DNA from: Alphaproteobacteria bacterium
Lineage (GTDB): Bacteria; Pseudomonadota; Alphaproteobacteria; Sphingomonadales; Rhodothalassiaceae
NCBI GenBank assembly: GCA_003695555.1
Contig: RFIU01000166.1
Span: 1-5,006 of the forward strand
Direction: 5' to 3'
DNA length: 5,006 bases
Within the stretch, counting starts at the first letter, position 1. Each line of letters begins with the position of its first letter. Positions 1 through 5,006 of this stretch are shown here, in pieces. The position numbers were made by a program, and so were the translations under genes. The notes below the pieces were generated by a model. The model ran no database searches, was not told the DNA's origin, and saw nothing but the letters and a program-made list of their open reading frames with translations.

Positions 1-16
1 GCATAAAATTTTTTCA

Positions 17-46
17 TTGACCAGCCCCGATTCCGCCTCCTAGCAT
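17..46 (+). promoter_or_regulatory. Probable sigma70-type promoter of the operon
   Basis: A TTGACC hexamer at 17-22 resembles the -35 consensus, and TAGCAT at 41-46 is a fair -10 box, with an 18-base spacer. An A/T-rich stretch (4-14) lies directly upstream and could act as an UP-like element. Transcription would start near position 53, giving a leader of about 245 bases before the first gene. This is the best promoter match I see ahead of the operon, but it is judged by eye. A start site nearer the gene is possible. Confidence 0.45.
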
Positions 47-227
47 GGGCGGGCTGTGAAGAGCAGAGGGACATGCGCATCGACGAAGGAGAAACGGGAA
101 AGGGATAGCATCGCGAACGAGCGGGCGATTCGGATCGGCAGTGACGACAGAAGGAGCGTTCCGCACGGCTCCGCGTCATGGGAGGGACACGAGCCCGGCG
201 AAACGGTGGAACAGGGGCGATCTGATG

Positions 228-273
228 GGCGGGTGCGGCGTGCTTGTGAAACCGGGGCCGCCGGCCACCCGCC
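228..273 (+). promoter_or_regulatory. GC-rich hairpin in the leader, just before the RBS
   Basis: GGCGGGTGCGGCG at 228-240 can pair with 259-273. Outer arm 228-235 matches 266-273 over 8 perfect base pairs, and inner arm 236-240 matches 259-263 over 5 more, leaving a 2-base bulge (264-265) and an 18-base loop. No T-run follows, so it is not an intrinsic terminator. It ends about 10 bases before the Shine-Dalgarno sequence, so it could affect translation initiation or mRNA stability. The pairing is seen directly. A regulatory role is inference, since GC-rich DNA forms such stems by chance fairly often. Confidence 0.4.
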
Positions 274-283
274 TGCAGCGGAT

Positions 284-294
284 AAGGAAGGAAG
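284..294 (+). promoter_or_regulatory. Ribosome binding site of the monooxygenase/reductase gene
   Basis: AAGGAAGGAAG lies just upstream of the ATG at 298 and contains two overlapping GGAAG/AGGA cores. The last core ends 5 bases before the start codon. It supports the 298 start, which also places the FAD-binding glycine motif at residues 7-13, as expected for the N-terminus of this family. Confidence 0.7.
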
Positions 295-297
295 ACG

Positions 298-2601
298 ATG
301 AAGATCGATTGTCTGGGCGGCGGCCCTGCCGGCCTCTATTTCGCGATCTCCATGAAGCTGCGTGACCACGCTCACGAGATTCATGTTCATGAGCGCAACA
401 AGCCGGGCGACACCTTCGGCTGGGGCGTCGTGTTCTCGGACCAGACGCTCGAGAATCTCGCCGCCAATGATCCGGTCACCGGCCGTCAGATCAACGACCG
501 GCTGATTCACTGGGATGACATCGATGTTCATTTCAAGGGCACGCTGGAACGTTCCACCGGACACGGCTTTTGCGGCATCGGCCGCAAGCGGCTGCTCAAC
601 ATCCTGCAGGACCGCTGCCGGGAACTCGGCGTCCATCTGCATTTCGAGGTCGAGATCGAGCCTGATTTCGTCGATGCCTCGGATGCCGATCTGATCATCG
701 CCTCCGACGGCATCAATTCGAAGATCCGCAATCATTTCGCCGAGCATTTCAAGCCGGACATCGACGTGCGTCGCAACAAATACGTCTGGCTGGGCACCCA
801 CAAGGTCTTCGAGGCCTTCAATTTCATCTTCGAGAAGACCGAAGCCGGCTGGATCTGGGCGCACGCCTACCGATTCGATCGCGACACCTCGACCTTCATC
901 GTCGAATGCGCGCCCGAGACATGGAAGGCGCTGGGCTTCGATCGCATGGATCAGGATGAGACCTGCCGCGCCTGCGAGCGGATCTTCGCGAAGCATCTCG
1001 ACGGCCACGAGCTGATGAGCAACGCCCGCCATCTGCGCGGCTCCGCCTGGCTCAATTTCCAGCGGGTGCTGTGTGAGACCTGGCATTACCGCAACATCGT
1101 CCTGCTCGGCGATGCCGCGCACACCGCCCATTTCTCGATCGGTTCAGGGACCAAGCTCGCCTTCGAGGATGCGATCAAGCTGGCGGACGTGCTGCATGCC
1201 AAGGACCTATCGCCGGAAGCCGCACTCGCCGATTATCAGGAAGAGCGCTCGCTCGAGGTTCTGCGGCTGCAGAGCGCGGCACGCAACTCGACCGAATGGT
1301 TCGAGCATGTCGAGCGCTATGTCGATTTCGAGCCGATCCAGTTCACCTATTCGCTGCTCACCCGCTCACAGCGGGTCAGCCACGAGAATCTGCGTCTGCG
1401 CGACCCCGAATGGCTGGAGCGGGTCGAGAAGTGGTTTGCCGAGAAGGCGAGCCAGGGGCGCATCCGCCGCGCGGTGCCGCCGATGTTCACGCCGTTCACC
1501 TTGCGCGAAATGCAGCTCGACAACCGCGTCGTCGTCTCGCCGATGTCGATGTACAGCGCCACCGAGGGTCTGATCGACGACTTTCACTTCGTTCATTACG
1601 GTGCCCGTGCGCAGGGCGGCGCCGGTCTGCTGTTCACCGAAATGACCGACGTCGCGCCGGAAGCGCGCATCACCCCGGGATGCGCGGGTCTGTGGAACGA
1701 CGAACAGATGCTGGCCTGGAAGCGGGTGGTCGATTTCGTCCATCGTGAAACCCGGGCGAAGATCGGCCTGCAGCTCGGCCATGCCGGGCCGAAAGGCTCG
1801 ACGAAGGTCGCTTGGGAAGGCATGGACGAACCACTGGAAGAAGGCGGCTGGGAGCTGATCGGCCCGTCGCCGATTCCCTGGTCGCCGAACAATCCGGTCC
1901 CGCGCGAGATGACCCGCGCCGACATGGATCGGGTGCGCGATCAGTTCGTCGCCGCCACCGCCCGCGCGATCGAGGCCGGCTTCGACATGATCGAGCTGCA
2001 TGCCGCTCACGGCTATCTGCTGTCCGCCTTCATCACCCCGCTGACCAACCGACGCAGCGATGAATACGGCGGCTCGCTCGAAAACCGGCTGCGTTTCCCG
2101 CTCGAGGTGTTCACCGCGATGCGCGCCGTCTGGCCGGACGAAAAGCCGATGTCGGTGCGCATCTCGGCCCATGACTGGGTCGGCGAAGAGGGCGTCACCC
2201 CGGACGAGGCGGTGCGCATCGCCGAGGCCTTTACTGCCGCCGGCGCCGACATCATCGACGTTTCGGCGGGCCAGACCTCGCGGCGGGCGCGACCGGTCTA
2301 TGGACGAATGTTCCAGACGCCGTTTTCGGACCAGATCCGCAATGAAGGCCATATTCGCACCATCACCGTCGGCAACATCTATGACATCGATCACGTCAAT
2401 TCGATCCTCGCGTCGGGACGTGCCGATCTCGTCGCCCTCGCCCGGCCGCACCTGATCGATCCCTACTGGACCTTGCGGGCGGCCGCGCAGCAGCACTATC
2501 ACGACGAGGGCGTCATGGTGCCGAAGCCCTATCTGACCGGCTTTGCGCAGCTCGAGCGCAATCTCGAGCGGGCCGAACAGATGCTGGTCATGAAGGTCTG
2601 A
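298..2601 (+). CDS. Bifunctional aryl-CoA monooxygenase/reductase (2-aminobenzoyl-CoA or salicylyl-CoA type)
   Basis: This cytoplasmic fusion flavoenzyme has 767 residues. Residues 1 to about 380 form a PHBH-like FAD monooxygenase. They show a GGGPAGL dinucleotide-binding motif (7-13), an NAD(P)H/FAD-type DG motif (D137-G138) and the FAD ribityl GDAAH motif (271-275). Residues about 396-767 form an Old Yellow Enzyme-type FMN reductase barrel, with SPMSMYS (414-420), LGHAGPKG (493-500), the HAAHGYLLSAF signature with active-site histidines 568 and 571, DEYGGSLENR (588-597), and phosphate-binding GRADLVALAR (707-716). This order and length match 2-aminobenzoyl-CoA monooxygenase/reductase of Azoarcus evansii. 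That enzyme hydroxylates C5 of the aryl-CoA and then reduces the ring with NADH. Databases often label homologues bifunctional salicylyl-CoA 5-hydroxylase/oxidoreductase. Which aryl-CoA is used here cannot be read from the sequence. The beta-oxidation-type neighbours fit a CoA-thioester pathway. The family call is firm; the substrate is inference. Confidence 0.9.
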   Translation: MKIDCLGGGPAGLYFAISMKLRDHAHEIHVHERNKPGDTFGWGVVFSDQTLENLAANDPVTGRQINDRLIHWDDIDVHFKGTLERSTGHGFCGIGRKRLLNILQDRCRELGVHLHFEVEIEPDFVDASDADLIIASDGINSKIRNHFAEHFKPDIDVRRNKYVWLGTHKVFEAFNFIFEKTEAGWIWAHAYRFDRDTSTFIVECAPETWKALGFDRMDQDETCRACERIFAKHLDGHELMSNARHLRGSAWLNFQRVLCETWHYRNIVLLGDAAHTAHFSIGSGTKLAFEDAIKLADVLHAKDLSPEAALADYQEERSLEVLRLQSAARNSTEWFEHVERYVDFEPIQFTYSLLTRSQRVSHENLRLRDPEWLERVEKWFAEKASQGRIRRAVPPMFTPFTLREMQLDNRVVVSPMSMYSATEGLIDDFHFVHYGARAQGGAGLLFTEMTDVAPEARITPGCAGLWNDEQMLAWKRVVDFVHRETRAKIGLQLGHAGPKGSTKVAWEGMDEPLEEGGWELIGPSPIPWSPNNPVPREMTRADMDRVRDQFVAATARAIEAGFDMIELHAAHGYLLSAFITPLTNRRSDEYGGSLENRLRFPLEVFTAMRAVWPDEKPMSVRISAHDWVGEEGVTPDEAVRIAEAFTAAGADIIDVSAGQTSRRARPVYGRMFQTPFSDQIRNEGHIRTITVGNIYDIDHVNSILASGRADLVALARPHLIDPYWTLRAAAQQHYHDEGVMVPKPYLTGFAQLERNLERAEQMLVMKV

Positions 2602-2661
2602 TGCACAAACAGGCAGCGCTTTGCGTCAAGGGCGGGACTTGGACGCGGAAGGTGACGAAGC

Positions 2662-3426
2662 ATGAAGGGTGAGCGGCGACATGCCCTGATAACCGGTGCC
2701 GGCAGCGGCATCGGCGCGGCGATCGCCCGGCGGCTGGCCGAGGAGGGATTCGCGGTCACGCTCGCCGGACGCACCGCCGAACGCCTGCGATCGGTTGCCG
2801 ACACCCTGCCGACCGCCGGCTGCGTCGTCATGGACGTTGCCGACGAAAGCAGCATTGCTGCCGGTCATGACGAGGCTGTTGCCGGCTTCGGCCCCGTTGA
2901 GGTGCTCGTCAACAATGCCGGGGTGGCGCCGACGGCCCCCTTCGAGGAGACCGATCTTGCGATGCTGCGTCGGGTGATGGCGGTGAATCTGGAAGGCGCC
3001 TTCCTGCTCTCGCAGGCCGTCCTGCCGGCAATGCGCGCGGCCGGGCGCGGGCGAATCGTCAATATCGCGAGCACCGCGGCACTCAAACCCTACCGTTATA
3101 CGTCCGCTTATGTTACGGCCAAACATGCCCTGCTCGGGCTGACGCGGGCGCTGGCGCTCGAAACCGCGAAAGACGGCATTACGGTGAATGCGGTCTGTCC
3201 CGGCTTCACCCGCACCGAACTGGTCGAGCGGGCGATCGACGGGATTGTCGCCAAGACCGGCCGCGCTCGCGAGGAGGTGCTGCGGCGCTTCACGGCGGAT
3301 AATCCGCAGGGGCGGCTCATCGAGCCTGAGGAGGTGGCCGCTCTCGTCGCCTGGCTGGTCGGGGGGCAAACGGATGCGGTGACCGGTCAGGCGCTGGTGG
3401 TGGCCGGTGGGGAGGTGATGGGATGA
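2662..3426 (+). CDS. Short-chain dehydrogenase/reductase (SDR), probable 3-hydroxyacyl-CoA dehydrogenase-like
   Basis: This 254-residue classical SDR has the usual family length. It shows the cofactor motif TGAGSGIG (11-18), an adenine-contact Asp58, NNAG (84-87), Asn109, catalytic Ser137, the YVTAK active site (Tyr150, Lys154) and a CPGF loop (179-182). The second strand ends in AGR (35-37) with no acidic residue, which leans towards NADP(H) but is not decisive. The C-terminal half resembles 3-hydroxybutyrate dehydrogenase-type SDRs. The start is supported by GGAAGGTGA (2647-2655) upstream. It follows the fusion enzyme after 60 bases, and its stop overlaps the MarR start by 4 bases (ATGA). 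In this pathway it probably oxidises a hydroxyacyl-CoA or acts on the ring keto group of the reduced alicyclic CoA ester. The exact substrate is unknown. No signal peptide is seen, so it should be cytoplasmic. Confidence 0.88.
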   Translation: MKGERRHALITGAGSGIGAAIARRLAEEGFAVTLAGRTAERLRSVADTLPTAGCVVMDVADESSIAAGHDEAVAGFGPVEVLVNNAGVAPTAPFEETDLAMLRRVMAVNLEGAFLLSQAVLPAMRAAGRGRIVNIASTAALKPYRYTSAYVTAKHALLGLTRALALETAKDGITVNAVCPGFTRTELVERAIDGIVAKTGRAREEVLRRFTADNPQGRLIEPEEVAALVAWLVGGQTDAVTGQALVVAGGEVMG

Positions 3427-3962
3427 GCAAGAAGAGCGACAAGGGGCGTGTCGGTTCAGCGGAGCATGCGGCCCCGCATGTCCATGAAAAACTCGGTGGT
3501 GGCGCGCCGCACAGCAAGCAGTCGATCCGGCTGTGGCTGAAGCTGCTTTCCTGCACGACGCTGATCGAGAACTGGCTGCGCAATCGCATGCGTTCCGAAT
3601 TCGGCACCACCCTGCCGCGTTTCGACGTCCTCGCCGCGCTCGATCGCCACCCCGAGGGCCTTCGCATGGGCGAGCTTTCGCGCTATCTGCTGGTATCAAA
3701 TGGCAATGTCACCGGCATCGTTCAGCGCCTGGAGCAGGAAGGCCTGGTTGCGCGTCAGACGACACCGGGCGACAAGCGTTCCATCCGGGTCCGCCTGACA
3801 GCCCAGGGGCGTCGTCGATTCACCGAATGGGCGCGTGAGCATGAGGCCTGGCTCGACCGTCTCTTCTCGGACCTCTCCAATGATGAGATGGACGAGCTGA
3901 TGCGCCACCTGCGCCACCTGCAGGAATCGCTCGCCCGCCAGGGAATCCAGAGGGAGCGCTAG
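3423..3962 (+). CDS. MarR-family transcriptional regulator
   Basis: This 179-residue winged-helix regulator likely binds DNA as a dimer. Residues about 34-60 form the N-terminal dimerisation helix. The winged helix follows, with MGELSRYLLVS (82-92), a recognition helix near 91-105 (SNGNVTGIVQRLEQ), and the wing signature TTPGDKRSIRVRLTAQG (113-129), which is typical of MarR proteins. A C-terminal helical segment (about 131-172) completes the dimer interface. Residues 1-33 are an extra polar tail with four histidines. No alternative start exists before Met56, and GGAGG at 3411-3415 supports the ATG at 3423. The gene overlaps the SDR stop by 4 bases and ends 4 bases before the crotonase gene, so it is made with the enzymes it presumably controls. 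MarR relatives such as CouR sense aryl-CoA esters, so an aryl-CoA or aromatic acid ligand is a reasonable inference. A 9-base tandem repeat (3903-3920) encodes RHLRHL at 161-166. Confidence 0.9.
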   Translation: MSKKSDKGRVGSAEHAAPHVHEKLGGGAPHSKQSIRLWLKLLSCTTLIENWLRNRMRSEFGTTLPRFDVLAALDRHPEGLRMGELSRYLLVSNGNVTGIVQRLEQEGLVARQTTPGDKRSIRVRLTAQGRRRFTEWAREHEAWLDRLFSDLSNDEMDELMRHLRHLQESLARQGIQRER

Positions 3963-3966
3963 ACCC

Positions 3967-4797
3967 ATGATCTCACGTGCGGGGCGCTTCGATCCCCGAT
4001 CCTTCAAGCCTGAACATTTTCGCTGGGCGTTCACCGACAAGGTGGTAACGGTGACGCTCGCGCGTCCGGAAAAGAAGAACCCGCTGACCTTCGCGTCCTA
4101 TGACGAGCTGACCGATACCTTCCGCCGGCTCGCCCATACCCCTGAGGTAAAGGCGGTGGTGCTTACCGGCGCTGAAGGCAATTTCTGCTCCGGTGGTGAC
4201 GTTCACGAGATCATCGGCCCGCTGACCGCCATGAGCATGCCCGAGCTGCTCGCCTTCACCCGCATGACCGGCGATCTGGTGAAGGCGATGCGCGCTGCCC
4301 CGCAAGTCGTCGTCGCGGCGGTCGATGGCGTGTGCGCCGGCGCCGGCGCGATTCTCGCGATGGCCTCGGATCTGCGGCTGGCGACGACGCGCGCGAAGAC
4401 CGCCTTTCTCTTCACCCGGGTTGGGCTCGCCGGCTGCGACATGGGTGCCTGTGCCATCCTGCCGCGCATCATCGGACAGGGACGGGCGGCCGAGCTTCTC
4501 TATACCGGGCGGACGATGAGCGCCGAAGAAGGGTTCGCCTGGGGATTCTACAACCGACTGGTGGATCCCGATCGACTGCTCGACGAGGCACGCGAGCTTG
4601 CCCGGACGCTCGCCGACGGGCCGAGCTTCGCACATCAGATGACCAAGCGGCAGCTCGATCAGGAATGGGCGATGAGCATTGAAACCGCGATCGAGTCGGA
4701 AGCCCAGGCGCAGGCGATCTGCATGCAGACCAAAGACTTCGTGCGCGCCTATGAGGCTTTCGCAGCCAAGCGCAAACCGCAGTTCGAGGGCGATTGA
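3967..4797 (+). CDS. Enoyl-CoA hydratase/isomerase (crotonase) family protein, atypical active site
   Basis: This 276-residue protein has the crotonase fold. The N-terminal strand pair has LARPEKKNPLTF (31-42). The first oxyanion-hole segment is FCSGGDVHE (73-81) and the second is DGVCAGAGAILAMASD (120-135). LPRIIGQGRAAELLYTGR (165-182) and the C-terminal helices follow, giving normal family length. Aligned by eye with rat mitochondrial enoyl-CoA hydratase, both catalytic glutamates are replaced (Ile129 and Arg151). Asp158, in GCDMGA, falls where dienoyl-CoA isomerase and 4-chlorobenzoyl-CoA dehalogenase carry a catalytic Asp. A plain hydratase role is therefore doubtful; isomerisation, hydrolysis or another step on the alicyclic CoA intermediate is possible. 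The start has AGGGAG (3951-3956) 10 bases upstream. The gene sits 4 bases after the MarR stop and overlaps the next start by one base (TGATG). It is probably part of the same aryl-CoA pathway. Confidence 0.87.
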   Translation: MISRAGRFDPRSFKPEHFRWAFTDKVVTVTLARPEKKNPLTFASYDELTDTFRRLAHTPEVKAVVLTGAEGNFCSGGDVHEIIGPLTAMSMPELLAFTRMTGDLVKAMRAAPQVVVAAVDGVCAGAGAILAMASDLRLATTRAKTAFLFTRVGLAGCDMGACAILPRIIGQGRAAELLYTGRTMSAEEGFAWGFYNRLVDPDRLLDEARELARTLADGPSFAHQMTKRQLDQEWAMSIETAIESEAQAQAICMQTKDFVRAYEAFAAKRKPQFEGD

Positions 4798-5006
4798 TGG
4801 CGATCGGCGACGAACATCTCGACTGGCCCTTCTTCGCCGACCGGCACCGTGCGCTGGCGGCGGATCTGGCGGGATTCGCGGCTGGCGCCTTTGCCGACCT
4901 CGAAGCAATGGGGGAACCGGCTGACGACGCGCAGCTTGATGCCCGCTGCCGGACGATCCTTGCGCGACTGGCCGAGGCCGGATTTCTCCGCCATGCGGTG
5001 CCGGCC
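4797..5006 (+). CDS. Probable acyl-CoA dehydrogenase, N-terminal fragment (cut by window edge)
   Basis: An open frame of 70 codons starts at ATG 4797 and is still open at the window end. Its start overlaps the crotonase stop (TGATG), and GAGGG at 4786-4790 lies 6 bases upstream, which indicates translational coupling. The peptide begins MAIGDEHLDWPFF, followed by DRHRALAADLAGFAA (15-29) and ARLAEAGFLRHAVP (56-69). The LDWPFF..RHR.LA...L pattern followed by a helix ending in a GFLR-type turn resembles the N-terminal helical domain of acyl-CoA dehydrogenases found beside aryl-CoA monooxygenase/reductase genes. Catalytic and FAD-binding regions lie beyond the window, so the family call rests on the N-terminus and context. 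It would introduce a double bond into an acyl-CoA or alicyclic CoA ester using FAD. Confidence 0.7.
   Translation, partial: MAIGDEHLDWPFFADRHRALAADLAGFAAGAFADLEAMGEPADDAQLDARCRTILARLAEAGFLRHAVPA

Larger units (their letters stand above)
47..297 (+). other. Gene-free 5' leader of the operon
   Basis: This stretch has no convincing coding sequence. The open frames that begin at 56 and 141 give low-complexity, Arg/Gly-rich peptides without a recognisable family, and both run past the start of the first gene in other frames. It contains purine-rich runs, a small inverted repeat (GGAGC 153-157 with GCTCC 168-172) and a strong hairpin at 228-273, listed separately. I recognise no known riboswitch or leader-peptide attenuator here. 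It probably holds the untranslated leader and regulatory DNA, possibly including a MarR operator that I cannot pinpoint. Confidence 0.5.

Noticed and set aside
5..14. AAAATTTTTT run as the tail of an upstream terminator
   Set aside because: Only 4 bases precede it in the window, so no stem can be seen. It may equally be an A/T-rich promoter-upstream element.
56..365. Two small forward open frames (56-301 and 141-365) in the leader
   Set aside because: No family resemblance, no convincing RBS, Arg/Gly-rich peptides, and both extend into the monooxygenase gene out of frame.
40..1131. Long reverse-strand open frame (363 codons) opposite the leader and the monooxygenase half
   Set aside because: It is a mirror of the codon bias of the strong forward gene, has no recognisable family and would run antisense to clear FAD-binding motifs.
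1366..2502. Reverse-strand open frame of 378 codons opposite the reductase half
   Set aside because: Arg/Gly/Asp-rich composition without a domain; it is a shadow of the OYE-type coding sequence.
2602..2661. Terminator or second promoter in the 60-base gap before the SDR
   Set aside because: I see no stable stem followed by a T-run and no good -35/-10 pair, so read-through from the upstream gene is the simpler reading.
2626..3699. Reverse-strand open frame of 357 codons opposite the SDR and the MarR start
   Set aside because: It spans two well-supported forward genes and their overlap, with low-complexity composition.
3903..3920. Tandem 9-base repeat CGCCACCTG x2
   Set aside because: It lies inside the MarR coding sequence, keeps the frame (RHLRHL in a helix) and has only two copies. 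It is a minor internal duplication rather than a repeat element.
3973..4908. Reverse-strand open frame of 311 codons opposite the crotonase
   Set aside because: Shadow frame; the forward strand has clear crotonase motifs and an RBS.

Overview
The window is high-GC with dense gene packing, short or overlapping junctions and purine-rich Shine-Dalgarno sites. This fits a Pseudomonadota chromosome, and I lean towards Alphaproteobacteria. The lineage is an inference from composition and gene style only, because there is no rRNA or tRNA to anchor it. All genes read rightward and look like one catabolic operon for an aromatic acid activated as a CoA thioester.

Layout: positions 1-297 contain no convincing gene. 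They hold a plausible sigma70-type promoter (17-46) and a long untranslated leader with a strong GC-rich hairpin (228-273) just before the ribosome binding site. Positions 298-2601 encode a 767-residue fusion of an FAD aromatic monooxygenase and an Old Yellow Enzyme-type FMN reductase. This is the architecture of 2-aminobenzoyl-CoA monooxygenase/reductase, also annotated as bifunctional salicylyl-CoA 5-hydroxylase/oxidoreductase. After a 60-base gap come a short-chain dehydrogenase (2662-3426), a MarR-family regulator (3423-3962), a crotonase-fold enoyl-CoA hydratase/isomerase-like protein (3967-4797) and the N-terminus of a probable acyl-CoA dehydrogenase (4797 to the window edge). The last four genes are joined by a 4-base overlap, a 4-base gap and a 1-base overlap, so they are very likely co-transcribed and translationally coupled.

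How they may work together: the fusion enzyme would hydroxylate the ring of an aryl-CoA (2-aminobenzoyl-CoA or salicylyl-CoA) and then reduce it to a non-aromatic cyclohexenone-type CoA ester. The dehydrogenase, crotonase and acyl-CoA dehydrogenase would carry out beta-oxidation-like steps on the alicyclic CoA product. The MarR protein probably represses the operon and may respond to substrate or its CoA ester. An aryl-CoA ligase is expected nearby but is not in the window.

The most notable points are the crotonase, which appears to lack both catalytic glutamates of true enoyl-CoA hydratases but keeps an aspartate at a position used by other crotonase-fold enzymes, and the structured leader. 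I found no mobile element, CRISPR array, RNA gene or clear terminator.
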